Positions 23,168-32,037 of a stretch of DNA of 64,000 nt are shown here, piece by piece (the first letter of the stretch is position 1; every line of letters starts with the position of its first letter). The DNA is from Streptomyces seoulensis (GTDB taxonomy: Bacteria > Actinomycetota > Actinomycetes > Streptomycetales > Streptomycetaceae), in contig NZ_AP025667.1 in the NCBI RefSeq assembly GCF_022846655.1, forward strand, positions 3,385,001 to 3,449,000. Direction: 5' to 3'. The notes beneath the pieces are model-generated. The model had not been told where the DNA came from. It saw only the letters and a program-made list of their open reading frames with translations, and did not search any database. Position numbers and translations under genes: made by a program.

Positions 23168-23707
23168 ATGACGAACCGCATCCGCACGGTGGGGCATTCC
23201 ACGCGTGACTTCGACGAGCTGGTGACGATGCTGCGGAACAACGGCATCACCCATCTGGTCGATGTGCGCTCGTTCCCCTCGTCGCGGAAGTTCCCGCAGT
23301 GGAACCGGTCCGCCATCGAGGAGGCGCTGCCGCCCGACATCGAGTACCGCTGGATTCCCGGGCTCGGCGGGCGGCGGCACACGCCGAAGGACGTGCCGAG
23401 CCCCAATGGCGCGTGGCGGGTCAAGGCATTCCGGGACTACGCCGACCACATGGCCACGGACGAGTTCCAGGAGGGGCTGGACGAGCTCCTGGAACTGGCC
23501 GGGCACGGCAGGCCGGCCATCATGTGCAGCGAGGCGGTGCCCTGGCGCTGCCACCGCAGGCTCATCACGGACGCGCTGCTGGTGGCGGGCGCGGAGGTGG
23601 ACCACATCATGTCGGCGACGAGCACGAGAGCGGCGTCGCTGGACGGGAACGCGCATGTCGAAGGCGGCCGTCTCACCTACCCGCCGCCCCGCGGGGAGGA
23701 GCCGTGA
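23168..23707 (+). CDS. DUF488 family protein
   Basis: This 179-aa protein shows the family signatures IRTVGHSTRDFDELVTMLRNNGITHLVDVRSFPSSRK, PGLGGRR and ALMCSE-like AIMCSEAVPWRCHRRLITDAL. DUF488 proteins are small, soluble and of unknown biochemistry; some members are linked to DNA or RNA modification. It overlaps the next gene by GTGA. Confidence 0.85.
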   Translation: MTNRIRTVGHSTRDFDELVTMLRNNGITHLVDVRSFPSSRKFPQWNRSAIEEALPPDIEYRWIPGLGGRRHTPKDVPSPNGAWRVKAFRDYADHMATDEFQEGLDELLELAGHGRPAIMCSEAVPWRCHRRLITDALLVAGAEVDHIMSATSTRAASLDGNAHVEGGRLTYPPPRGEEP

Positions 23708-24504
23708 GCCGGGGGACGCGCGGCGTGGCCCGTGCCTGGGAGTGGCTCGCCCTGCGCAACTTGATCCGGCGCGGCCGCGAGCTGGAACTGCTGCACCGGG
23801 CCATGGGGTTCGCCACGCTCGCGCTGGTGACGCTGGCCCCGCTGCTGATCGTGGTCGCCGCCGCCGACCCGCTGGTGCGGGGCGGGTTCCCGTCCTGGCT
23901 GTCGGACGGCATGGGGCTGTCCGGCCGGTCAGCGAAGCTGGTCAACGAGGTGTTCAGCCCGCCGCGTGAGGTCATCGGCACCACCAGCGCGTGGAGCATC
24001 CTGATGCTCGCCGTGTTCGGGGTGTCCTTCGGCGGCAGCGTGCAGAACGGGTTCGAGCGCATCTGGGGGCTGCCCGCCGGGCCCTGGCACCGGGTGTGGC
24101 GGCAGGCGACCTGGCTGCTGGTGCTGATGGCGTACCTGTACCAGGAGGTGCAGACGGGGACCGCGACGCAAGGGTTCTCCCGGATCTTCCTGACCACGAT
24201 GACCACGCTGTTCTTCTTCTGGTGGGGGCCGTGGTTCCTGCTGGGCGGCCAGGTCCGCTGGCGGGATCTGCTGCCGGGCGCGGTCGCGAGTCTGCTCGGG
24301 CTGGTGGGGCTGCGCGCGTTCTCCACGCTGGTGTTCACCCCGCTGATCGTGACCAACGCGCTGAGCTACGGCGCGGTCGGCACCGTGCTGGTGGTGTCGT
24401 CCTGGCTGATCGGCGTGGGTTTCGTGGTGTACGGCGGCGCCCTGTTCGGCCGCTGGTTCACCGAGCACCACTGGGTGCCCTCGCACGAGGACCCGGAGCC
24501 GTGA
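23704..24504 (+). CDS. YihY/BrkB-like membrane protein
   Basis: This 266-aa protein starts at GTG 23704, overlapping the DUF488 stop. It has about six membrane helices, an N-terminal FATLALVTLAPLLIVVAAADP typical of the divergent YihY branch, and IWGLPAGPWHRVWRQATWLL in the middle. It is unlike the other YihY protein in the window (8383-9273). The function is not known; linkage to a DUF488 gene is probably only transcriptional. Confidence 0.78.
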   Translation: MSRGTRGVARAWEWLALRNLIRRGRELELLHRAMGFATLALVTLAPLLIVVAAADPLVRGGFPSWLSDGMGLSGRSAKLVNEVFSPPREVIGTTSAWSILMLAVFGVSFGGSVQNGFERIWGLPAGPWHRVWRQATWLLVLMAYLYQEVQTGTATQGFSRIFLTTMTTLFFFWWGPWFLLGGQVRWRDLLPGAVASLLGLVGLRAFSTLVFTPLIVTNALSYGAVGTVLVVSSWLIGVGFVVYGGALFGRWFTEHHWVPSHEDPEP

Positions 24505-24604
24505 GCGGGCCGTGCGGTGGGCGGGATCGGGCGGCGGGGGCAGCATGGAGGTACCGGTCCCGAGCTGTCGGGCGATGCCCGTGCCGGTGGGTGGAGGTGG
24601 CGGG

Positions 24605-26677
24605 ATGGCAGTGGACTCCTTCCGGTCCGACGAGGAGCACGACGCCGGGGACCCCCGGCCGACGGGGCTGCTGGACCTGCTGAGCGTGGCCGCGGTGGTG
24701 CTGGACACCGGCGGGCGCATCGTCTTCTGGACCCCGCAGGCGGAGGACCTGTTCGGCTACAGCGCCCAGGAGGCGCTCGGGGCCGAGGCGGGCCGGCTGC
24801 TGGTCGCGCCGGGCCGGATGAAGTCGGCGGTGCGGCTGTTCACCGAGGTGCTGGCCACCGGTCAGGGCTGGGCGGGCGCCTTCCCGGTGCGGCACAAGGA
24901 CGGCTCCAGCCGCCTGACGGAGTTCCGCACCATGCGGCTGCTCGACGACACCGGCGAGGTGTACGCGCTCGGCATCGCCGCCGACCGGGCCCTGCTCCAG
25001 CGGGTGGAGACCGACCTCGCGCTGTGCGAGCGGCTGATCTACCAGTCCCCCATCGGCCTGGCCCTGCTCGATCCGGACCTGAAGTATCTGCTGGTCAACC
25101 CGGCGCTGGAACGGATCGACGGCATACCCGCCGCCGACCACGTCGGCCGGAGCCTGCGCGAGACGCTGCCGCTGACGGACATGGAGACCGTGGAGTCGGC
25201 GCTGCGCCAGGTCCTCACCACCGGCACCCCGCTGCTGGACCAGTACCACGTGGGGCGCCCGCGCAACGATCCCGGACGACAGCACGCCTGGTCGCTGTCC
25301 TTCTACCGGCTGGAGGACTCCAGCGGCCGGGTGCTGGGCGCGGCCGCCTCCGTCGTGGACGTCACCGAACGGCACCAGGCGGCCGGGGAGGCGGACCGGG
25401 CGCGAAGGCGGCTGGCGGTCATCGCGGACGCGTCCGCGCGGATCGGCACCACTCTGGAGGTGGAGCGCACCGCCCGCGAGCTGGCCGAGGTCGCGGCGCC
25501 GGTGCTCGCGGACGTGGTCGCGGTCGACGTGCTGGACTCGGCGCTGGCCTGCCGGAGGATGAGCAGCCCGGACGACGGTCCCGAGCTGTTCCGCGCCCTC
25601 GCCCTGAAGGCGGCCCACCCCACCGTGGCGACACGCGCCGCCGACCCGCCGGGCGACCTGGCCGCCTACGCCGGGGACCGGCTGGTCACGCTGTGCGTGC
25701 ACACCGGGCGCCCGGTGCTGATCCCGCATGTGCAGCCCGCCGACCTGCCGCGGATCGCCCGGGACGCGGACGGCGAGGCGCTGCTGGCGGAGGCGGGCGT
25801 GCACTCGTACCTGGCGGTGCCGCTGATCGCGCACGGCGAGGTGCTGGGCGCGCTGGACCTGAAGCGGACCCGCAATCCACTGCCGTTCGACGAGGACGAC
25901 GTGGTGCTGGCCGCCGAGATCGCGGGCCGGGCGGGGGTGGCGATCGACAACGCGCGCTGGTTCCAGAGCGTGCGCAACACCGCGCTCACCCTCCAGCGCA
26001 GCCTGCTGCCCGACCACTCCCCCCGGCACACCGGCCTGGAGGTGGCCTCCCGCTACGAGCCCGCGCAGGCCACCAGCGAGGTGGGCGGCGACTGGTACGA
26101 CGTGATCCCGCTGGCCGGCGACCGGACGGCCCTGGTGGTGGGCGATGTGATGGGCAACGGCATCGACGCGGCCGCCACCATGGGTCGGCTGCGCACCGCG
26201 ACCTGCGCGTACGCCGACCTGGATCTGGCGCCGGAGGCGGTGCTGCGCCATCTGGACAAGATCACCTGCGATCTGGAGCACTACATCGTCACCTGTCTGT
26301 ACGCCGTGTACGACCCCGTGACCAACCGGTGCACGGTGGCCAACGCCGGGCATCTGCCGCCCGCCCTGGCCCGGCCCGGCCGGGCACCGCGGTTCCTGGA
26401 CCTGCCGACCGCCGCGCCGCTCGGGGTGGGCGGAGTGCCGTTCGAGGCGGTCACGGTGCCGATGGAGCCCGGCGATCTGCTGGTGCTGTACACCGACGGG
26501 CTGGTGGAGACACGGCAGCACGCCATCGACGACCGGCTGGAGATGCTGCTGTCCCTGCTGGGCGAGCCCGGCCCCACGATGGAGGAGGTCTGCGACCGCC
26601 TGGTGCACGGGCTGCGCCACCCCGACGACCACGACGACGTGGCCCTGCTGCTGGCGCAGGTGGTGGATCACCCGTAG
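24605..26677 (+). CDS. PAS-PAS-GAF-SpoIIE (PP2C-type) serine phosphatase
   Basis: This 690-aa soluble protein starts at ATG 24605 behind GGAGG. Two PAS domains (about 15-125 and 135-250) and a GAF domain (about 275-445) precede a SpoIIE phosphatase domain (about 460-690) with QRSLLPDH, SEVGGDWYDVIPL, GDVMGNGIDAA and YTDGLVE, which carry the metal-binding acidic residues. Such proteins dephosphorylate anti-anti-sigma factors in partner-switching pathways and Streptomyces has dozens. No anti-sigma kinase domain is present. The signal is probably sensed by PAS or GAF. Confidence 0.9.
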   Translation: MAVDSFRSDEEHDAGDPRPTGLLDLLSVAAVVLDTGGRIVFWTPQAEDLFGYSAQEALGAEAGRLLVAPGRMKSAVRLFTEVLATGQGWAGAFPVRHKDGSSRLTEFRTMRLLDDTGEVYALGIAADRALLQRVETDLALCERLIYQSPIGLALLDPDLKYLLVNPALERIDGIPAADHVGRSLRETLPLTDMETVESALRQVLTTGTPLLDQYHVGRPRNDPGRQHAWSLSFYRLEDSSGRVLGAAASVVDVTERHQAAGEADRARRRLAVIADASARIGTTLEVERTARELAEVAAPVLADVVAVDVLDSALACRRMSSPDDGPELFRALALKAAHPTVATRAADPPGDLAAYAGDRLVTLCVHTGRPVLIPHVQPADLPRIARDADGEALLAEAGVHSYLAVPLIAHGEVLGALDLKRTRNPLPFDEDDVVLAAEIAGRAGVAIDNARWFQSVRNTALTLQRSLLPDHSPRHTGLEVASRYEPAQATSEVGGDWYDVIPLAGDRTALVVGDVMGNGIDAAATMGRLRTATCAYADLDLAPEAVLRHLDKITCDLEHYIVTCLYAVYDPVTNRCTVANAGHLPPALARPGRAPRFLDLPTAAPLGVGGVPFEAVTVPMEPGDLLVLYTDGLVETRQHAIDDRLEMLLSLLGEPGPTMEEVCDRLVHGLRHPDDHDDVALLLAQVVDHP

Positions 26678-26764
26678 TCCCGCCCGTCCGCCGCGTGGTG
26701 GGGTGCGGTGGGTGGTGCGAGGCTGGGTTCAGCAGGTGTCGGAGGAGGGAAACCAGGAGGGCCG

Positions 26765-28243
26765 ATGGGACGGGACGTCCCGGCGCTCGTCTTCACCCGC
26801 GAGGACCGCCGCCGGTACCGCTTCAAGATGCAGGAGAACCTCGACGCGTTCGCCCAGATGCTGCGCGAGTCGCGGTTCGACACCGACCGGCCGCGCGTCG
26901 GGCTGGAGATCGAGCTGAACCTCGTGGACGCGGACGCTGAGCCCGTGATGCGCAACAACGACGTGCTGGAGGCGATCGCGGACCCGTCCTGGTCGACCGA
27001 GCTGGGCCGGTTCAACCTGGAGATCAACGTGCCGCCGCGCCGTCTGACGGCCGGTGGTCCGGACGCCTGGGAGGGCGAGATCCGGGCAGCGCTCAACCAC
27101 GCGGAGGACCGGGCCCGCACGGTCGGCGCCCGGCTGGTGATGGTCGGCATCCTGCCGACGCTGCGCCAGGCGGACATCGGTGTGTCCGCGCTGTCGGAGA
27201 ACCCGCGCTACCGGCTGCTCAACGACCAGGTGTTCGCGGCCCGCGGCGAGGACCTGCGCATCGAGGTGGACGGGGTGGACCGGCTGCGCACCTACGCGGA
27301 CACGATCACCCCGGAGGCCGCGTGCACCAGTACCCAGTTCCATCTCCAGGTCTCCCCGGAGGACTTCGCGGCCTACTGGAACGCGGCGCAGGCCATCGCG
27401 GGGGTGCAGGTGGCGCTGGCGGCGAACTCGCCGTTCCTGTTCGGCAAGGAGCTGTGGCACGAGACGCGCATCCCGCTGTTCGAGCAGGCGACCGACACCC
27501 GGCCCGAGGAGATCAAGGTGCAGGGGGTGCGGCCGCGGGTGTGGTTCGGGGAGCGATGGATCACCAGCGTCTTCGACCTGTTCGAGGAGAACCTGCGCTA
27601 CTTCCCGGCCCTGCTGCCGCTGTGCGACGAGCAGGACCCGGCGGAGACCCTGGACCGGGGGGACATTCCGGAGCTGGCCGAGCTGACCCTGCACAACGGC
27701 ACCATCTACCGCTGGAACCGCCCCGTGTACGCGGTCGCGGACGGCCGGCCGCACGTCCGGGTGGAGAACCGGGTGCTGCCGGCGGGCCCGACCGTCGCGG
27801 ACACCCTCGCCAACGGTGCCTTCTACTACGGCCTGACGCGGGCCCTGGTGGAGGAGGACCGGCCGGTGTGGTCGCGGATGTCGTTCGCGGCGGCGGAGGA
27901 GAACCTGCACACGGCGGCCCGGCACGGCATCGAGGCGCTGCTGTACTGGCCGGGCATGGGCGAGGTGCCGGTGCCGGAACTCGTACTGCGGCGGCTGCTG
28001 CCGCTGGCGCACCGGGGTCTCGAACTGTCCGGCATGGACGCGGCGTGGCGGGAGCCGCTGCTCGGGATCATCGAGCAGCGCTGTGTCACGGTCCGCAACG
28101 GCGCGGTGTGGCAGCAGGAGACCGTGCGGAAGCTGGAGGACACCACGCACGCCGGCCGCCACGAGGCGTTGCGCCGGATGACGGAGCTTTACATCGACTA
28201 CATGCACCTCAACGCCCCGGTGCACACCTGGCCGGTGGACTGA
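26765..28243 (+). CDS. Glutamate-cysteine ligase family (GCS2-like) protein
   Basis: This 492-aa protein starts at ATG 26765 behind AGGAGGG; the frame extends upstream to 26708. It carries the GCS2 pattern: VGLEIELNLVD (metal and glutamate binding), FNLEINVPPR, STQFHLQVSP and LPAGPTVADTLANGAFYYGL. The family forms gamma-glutamyl bonds, as in mycothiol-producing actinobacteria where its substrate is mostly unknown; this longer version is probably not a glutathione enzyme. It is monocistronic as far as I can see. Confidence 0.85.
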   Translation: MGRDVPALVFTREDRRRYRFKMQENLDAFAQMLRESRFDTDRPRVGLEIELNLVDADAEPVMRNNDVLEAIADPSWSTELGRFNLEINVPPRRLTAGGPDAWEGEIRAALNHAEDRARTVGARLVMVGILPTLRQADIGVSALSENPRYRLLNDQVFAARGEDLRIEVDGVDRLRTYADTITPEAACTSTQFHLQVSPEDFAAYWNAAQAIAGVQVALAANSPFLFGKELWHETRIPLFEQATDTRPEEIKVQGVRPRVWFGERWITSVFDLFEENLRYFPALLPLCDEQDPAETLDRGDIPELAELTLHNGTIYRWNRPVYAVADGRPHVRVENRVLPAGPTVADTLANGAFYYGLTRALVEEDRPVWSRMSFAAAEENLHTAARHGIEALLYWPGMGEVPVPELVLRRLLPLAHRGLELSGMDAAWREPLLGIIEQRCVTVRNGAVWQQETVRKLEDTTHAGRHEALRRMTELYIDYMHLNAPVHTWPVD

Positions 28244-28261
28244 GGCCCGGTGGGCCGGGCC
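28244..28261. terminator. Short hairpin between convergent genes
   Basis: A 6-bp GC stem (28244-28249 with 28256-28261) directly follows the GCS2-like stop, ahead of the convergent GH16 gene. Short, so only moderately supported. Confidence 0.4.
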
Positions 28262-28276
28262 CCGGTGGACGGGGGG

Positions 28277-29050
28277 TCAGGGACCCGCCTTCTGTTCGTC
28301 GGTGCCCTCCTTCGCCGAAGCCTCCTGGGACTGGGCCGCGCGGCCAAAAATCGGGCGGCGGACCACGAGTCTGCTCACCGTCCAGGACATCTCGGTGGTC
28401 TCGCGTCGGGGCGGCGGGTGGTAGCGGCCGCCGCAGACGGACAGGTTGACGATGAGGTACGCGTGCCAGGCGCGTCCGGTGCCGCGCCGGTCGGCGAAGA
28501 CGCGTCTGCCGTTGACCCACCAGACCACCGAGCGGGCGCCGAACTCGGTGCGCAGGTCGACCCAGGCACCGGGGCTGATCATGTCGTCGCGGAAGTAGCG
28601 GTTGCCGCCGCGCACATGGTTGGTGAACTCCAGCAGGTCGGGGTTGTCCGGGTGGTACTCGAAGACGTCGATCTCCTGGCCCCCGTCCCGCCAGGTCCAG
28701 ATCGCGGGCCACGCGCCGACCTCGCGGGGCAGACGGACGCGGGCCTCCAGGATGTCGCCGGCGCGGAGCTGGAAGCCGTCCGGGCTGCCCTCGGTGGTCA
28801 GCAGTCCGGAGCTCCACCGGCCGTCCGGTCTGCGTCTGGCCCGGAAGACGCCCGAGCGACTGAAGGCGGGGTCGGCCACCAGGTGGTCGAGTTTGTCGTC
28901 GCCCGGGTTGACCGGGCCACCGTCGGGATAGGCCCAGGAGCGGCCCGCCACCCACTGCTGTTCGGACGTGAAGTCGGCGGTGAACACCACGTCGGAAGCG
29001 TCAGCGGCACGCGGACCGGGGAGGGGGCTGCCCGGATTCGGTTCGTGCAT
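28277..29050 (-). CDS. GH16-family protein without a signal peptide
   Basis: This 257-aa protein starts at ATG 29050 behind GGAG. The catalytic motif EIDVFE is intact, within GAWPAIWTWRDGGQEIDVFEYHPDNPD. GH16 enzymes are endo-beta-glucanases, galactanases or similar. The N-terminus (HEPNPGSPLPGPRAADASD) is hydrophilic with no export signal, which is unusual; the frame is open upstream to 29500 but contains no convincing signal peptide. Either it acts inside the cell or its export route is not visible. Confidence 0.8.
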   Translation of the reverse strand: MHEPNPGSPLPGPRAADASDVVFTADFTSEQQWVAGRSWAYPDGGPVNPGDDKLDHLVADPAFSRSGVFRARRRPDGRWSSGLLTTEGSPDGFQLRAGDILEARVRLPREVGAWPAIWTWRDGGQEIDVFEYHPDNPDLLEFTNHVRGGNRYFRDDMISPGAWVDLRTEFGARSVVWWVNGRRVFADRRGTGRAWHAYLIVNLSVCGGRYHPPPRRETTEMSWTVSRLVVRRPIFGRAAQSQEASAKEGTDEQKAGP

Positions 29051-29267
29051 GTCCGTTTCATCTCCGTCCGGTGACGCACCATGCGCCCAGACCCGGACAT
29101 CAGCCCAGAAAGAACCCGAACGAGTGAATATGGGCCGGGGCTTCGGCCAGAGCCTCGCGCGGACGGGCGCGCCCGGCGGCGGTCCAGCGGCGCGAGGGCC
29201 AGGGCTTTCGTAGGCTGAGGATGCCCGAAGCTCCTCTGGGACGGTGTTCCGCAGGCAGGAGACATCA

Positions 29268-30137
29268 GTGATCGAACTGGCCGCGGCCTTCGCCGTCGCG
29301 GGTGCCGCGAGCAACGCCATGGGAACGGCGTTCCAGCGCAAGGCGGCCTCCACCAGCGAGCGCAGCGGCCTGAAGCTGCTGGCGGAACTGGTGCGCCGCC
29401 CGGCATGGGTGCTGGGCATGGCCGGGGTGATCGGCGCGGCGGTGTTCCAGAGTCTGGCGCTGGTCAACGGGCCGCTGGCCCTGGTGCAGCCGCTGTTCAT
29501 CCTGGAGCTGCCCTTCGCGCTGCTGATCGTCGGCCCGCTGCTGCACCGGCATCTGCCCCGCTACGGCTGGTGGGGGGTCGGCGGGGTGGTGGTGGGCCTG
29601 GCCGTGCTGCTCGCGGCGGCCGCGCCGCACGGAGCGGGCGACCAGGCGCCGCTGACCCGCTGGGTCCCCGCGCTGGTGGTGTGCGTCGGGGCGACGGTCG
29701 TGGTGACGCTGCTGGCCCGCCACGAGCGCCCGGCCACCGGCCGCGCCGCTCTGCTGGCCTCGGGGTCCGCGATCGCCAACGCGCTGACGGCGGCTCTGCT
29801 GAAGTCGGCCACGGGGACGTTCGCCGACGAGGGCTTCATCGCGTTCATCACGTCCTGGCAGACGTACGGGTTCGCGCTGGCGGGAACGGCGGCGGTGCTG
29901 CTGCTGGAGAACGCGCTCCAGGCGGGCCCGCTGGCCGCCGCCCAGCCGGCGCTGACCATCGGGGACGCGGTGGTCAGCCTGGCCCTGGGCGTCTTCCTGT
30001 TCCACGAGCGCATCCGGACCGGCTGGTGGCTGGTGCCCGAGGCGCTGGGCGCGACGCTCATCGTCGGGGGCGTGCTGGTGCTCAGCCGGGCCGTGCAGAA
30101 CCTGATCGAGCGCCCGCCGCCCGGCTCGGACGACTGA
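29268..30137 (+). CDS. DMT-superfamily (EamA-like) membrane transporter
   Basis: This 289-aa protein starts at GTG 29268 behind AGGAGA. It has about nine to ten membrane helices in two related halves (AAFAVAGAASNAMGTAFQRKAAS; ALLASGSAIANALTAALLKSATG). DMT transporters export small metabolites; the substrate cannot be read. A perfect terminator follows. Confidence 0.82.
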   Translation: MIELAAAFAVAGAASNAMGTAFQRKAASTSERSGLKLLAELVRRPAWVLGMAGVIGAAVFQSLALVNGPLALVQPLFILELPFALLIVGPLLHRHLPRYGWWGVGGVVVGLAVLLAAAAPHGAGDQAPLTRWVPALVVCVGATVVVTLLARHERPATGRAALLASGSAIANALTAALLKSATGTFADEGFIAFITSWQTYGFALAGTAAVLLLENALQAGPLAAAQPALTIGDAVVSLALGVFLFHERIRTGWWLVPEALGATLIVGGVLVLSRAVQNLIERPPPGSDD

Positions 30138-30160
30138 GCCGTATCCCGCCGCGAGCACAA

Positions 30161-30194
30161 CTGTGGGCCGTCGTCCGGCGACGACGGCCCACAG
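30161..30194. terminator. Strong bidirectional terminator
   Basis: A perfect 15-bp stem (30161-30175 with 30180-30194) has a CGGC loop between the converging transporter and snapalysin genes. Confidence 0.9.
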
Positions 30195-30208
30195 GCGTTC
30201 GGGGGGTG

Positions 30209-30880
30209 TCAGCGACCCTGGTTCACCTTGGCCAGCGCCTTGGCGAGCCCGTTGACCCAGAGCTGGTTGACGCGGGAACGCTCGGTGGAGTTCGGGTAGC
30301 GGTTGGTGCAGGAGGTGCCGGGGCCGCCGCCGGACATCAGCTCGCTGCACGGGCCGCTGTAGTGGTCGGGCAGGCCCAGCACGTGGCCGGTCTCGTGCGC
30401 GGTGACCCGGATCGAGTCGTACTGCTGGTTCTGCGCGTAGTCGAGGAAGATGTAGCCCCGCCCGTGGCCGTCGGTGGAGGCGTACGAGCCGCGCGAGTCG
30501 TTGCCCTCGCGGTAGGAGAAGTTGCCGGTGCCGGTGGTCGAGGCGAGCTTGACGTTGGAGACCGAGCTGTTCCAGATGGACGTGGAGCTCGATATCTGCG
30601 AGCGGAAGCTCGGCGCCTGGCTGGCGTTGTAGTAGACGGTGACCGCCTTGAGGCTCGGGTTCTCGGCCCGCTGCTCGGCGACGGACTTCAGCACCGCGTC
30701 GAAGAACGCCTTGCTGTTCGCCGCCTCCTGCGCCGACCCGGTGTAGCCGGCGTGGGGGGCGGTGACGGGGGCGGGCTGGGCGGATGCCGGGGCGGTGGCG
30801 CCGAGCGCGGCCGCGGCCACGCCGAGACCGATGGCGAGGAAGGATCTGACGGCCTTGGCGGACGTACGGGACGACGTCAT
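30209..30880 (-). CDS. snpA: Snapalysin, small neutral metalloprotease (M7), copy 1
   Basis: This 223-aa secreted protein has a Sec signal peptide ending ASA, a pro-region and the M7 catalytic motif [11 protein letters not shown], in which two His and the Asp bind zinc. Four Cys in [14 protein letters not shown] and nearby form the conserved disulfide. Snapalysin is a small extracellular protease of Streptomyces activated by a divergent LysR regulator. It is about 75-80% similar to copy 2 by eye, and its upstream DNA resembles that of copy 2 as well. Confidence 0.93.
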   Translation of the reverse strand: MTSSRTSAKAVRSFLAIGLGVAAAALGATAPASAQPAPVTAPHAGYTGSAQEAANSKAFFDAVLKSVAEQRAENPSLKAVTVYYNASQAPSFRSQISSSTSIWNSSVSNVKLASTTGTGNFSYREGNDSRGSYASTDGHGRGYIFLDYAQNQQYDSIRVTAHETGHVLGLPDHYSGPCSELMSGGGPGTSCTNRYPNSTERSRVNQLWVNGLAKALAKVNQGR

Positions 30881-30990
30881 GTGGGGTCCTCGTTTCGTAC
30901 GTTGTGGGGTGGGCCGTCCATATGGGGGTGAACGGCCGGTTGCCCCTGAGTCTCGGGCAGGTCAACGGCCTCCGGATGATGGCAAGTTGG

Positions 30991-31007
30991 GATAGCGCTG
31001 GACTATC
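30991..31007 (-). promoter_or_regulatory. LysR-type operator (T-N11-A) upstream of snapalysin copy 1
   Basis: GATAG-N7-CTATC is a dyad with the T-N11-A spacing of LysR binding sites, 111 bases before the copy 1 start. The flanking ATGGCAAGTTG is shared with the site at 31947-31963. Confidence 0.75.
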
Positions 31008-31068
31008 ACCGGGCTATCGCCGCGCTGTCACCGGGCTGCGAGCGGGCTGTCTCCGGGCTGTCGGCGGA
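31003..31068. repeat. Six tandem degenerate 11-bp repeats
   Basis: Units start at 31003, 31014, 31025, 31036, 31047 and 31058: CTATCACCGGG, CTATCGCCGCG, CTGTCACCGGG, CTGCGAGCGGG, CTGTCTCCGGG, CTGTCGGCGGA. The first unit contains the right half-site of the LysR operator. The 11-bp period matches one helical turn, so proteins bound to successive units would lie on one face of the DNA. Copy 2 has only one such unit. Confidence 0.75.
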
Positions 31069-31097
31069 ACTTCGCCCCGGCGCCCGGACGCGACGAA

Positions 31098-31130
31098 CCG
31101 CGGACCGTCGCACAGGGCGACGATCCGCGG
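31098..31130 (-). terminator. Terminator of snapalysin copy 2
   Basis: A 14-bp stem (31098-31111 with 31117-31130) has one mismatch that becomes a G-U wobble only in the minus-strand transcript, matching the direction of the snapalysin gene ending at 31161. Confidence 0.75.
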
Positions 31131-31160
31131 CTCGGGTGTCCTGCTCGGCGCGCCGGAGGG

Positions 31161-31829
31161 TCAGCGGGCCTGATTCACCTTGGCCAGGGCCTTGGCGAAC
31201 CCGTTGGCCCAGAGCTGGTCGACCTGGGCGCGCTCGTTTGCGTCCGGGCTGGAGTTGGTGCAGGAGGTGCCGGGGCCGCCGCCGGACATCAGCTCGCTGC
31301 ACGGACCCTCGTAGTGGTCGGGCAGGCCCAGCACGTGGCCGGTCTCGTGCGTGGTGACGCGCACCGAGTCGTACTGCTGGTTCTGGGCGTAGTCGAGGAA
31401 GACGTAGCCGCTGCCGTGGCCGTTGGTGGAGGCGTAGGAACCGCGCGAGTCGTTGCCCTCGCGGTAGGAGAAGTCGCCGGTGCCGGAGGTGGCCGACAGC
31501 TTGACGTTGGAGACGGAGCTGTTCCAGATCGAGGCGGCGCTCGCTATCTGGGAGCTGAAGGTCGGCGCCGCGGAGGGGTTGTAGGTGACGGTGACCGACT
31601 GCAGGCCGGGGTTCGCGGCCTGCTTCTCGGCGACCGACTTCATCACCGCGTCGAAGAACGCCTTGTTGTTCGCCGCCTCCTGGGCCGAACCGGTGTATCC
31701 GGCGTGGGCGGTGGCGGGAACGGGCTGGGCGGCTGCCGGGGTGGCGGTGCCAAGGGCGGTGGCGGCCAGGCCGAGGCCCAGGGCGGCGACGATTCTGGCG
31801 GTCTTGGCGGGCATGCCGGAGGAAGTCAT
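31161..31829 (-). CDS. snpA: Snapalysin, small neutral metalloprotease (M7), copy 2
   Basis: This 222-aa secreted protein has a Sec signal peptide (ATAHAGY after the AQP site), a pro-region and [12 protein letters not shown]. It is the copy directly next to the divergent LysR gene, the arrangement known for snpA/snpR, so it is probably the ancestral one. Copy 1 (30209-30880) arose by tandem duplication of gene and promoter (offset about 950 bp). Differences are spread along the protein, so the duplication is not recent. Confidence 0.93.
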   Translation of the reverse strand: MTSSGMPAKTARIVAALGLGLAATALGTATPAAAQPVPATAHAGYTGSAQEAANNKAFFDAVMKSVAEKQAANPGLQSVTVTYNPSAAPTFSSQIASAASIWNSSVSNVKLSATSGTGDFSYREGNDSRGSYASTNGHGSGYVFLDYAQNQQYDSVRVTTHETGHVLGLPDHYEGPCSELMSGGGPGTSCTNSSPDANERAQVDQLWANGFAKALAKVNQAR

Positions 31830-31946
31830 GTGGGGTGCTCCTCTTTTCGGTGCGTGTGGGGGTTGCCCGTCGTTCGGGTGGGGGTGAACGACCGGCTGCC
31901 CTCGAGTCTTGGATAGATCAACAGCTCGCGGATAATGGCAAGTTGC

Positions 31947-31963
31947 GATAGCACCGGGCTATC
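31947..31963 (-). promoter_or_regulatory. LysR-type operator between snapalysin copy 2 and its regulator gene
   Basis: GATAG-N7-CTATC (T-N11-A) lies 118 bases before the copy 2 start and 75 bases before the LysR gene, where one site can control both directions. The same dyad and the preceding GGCAAGTTG occur at 30991-31007. Confidence 0.8.
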
Positions 31964-32037
31964 ACCGGCAACTCGTGCCGGTGCGCGACGATTTATGCGT
32001 CTGGCGTGAGCATGCTGAACCGCCCTAGGCTCCCGTC

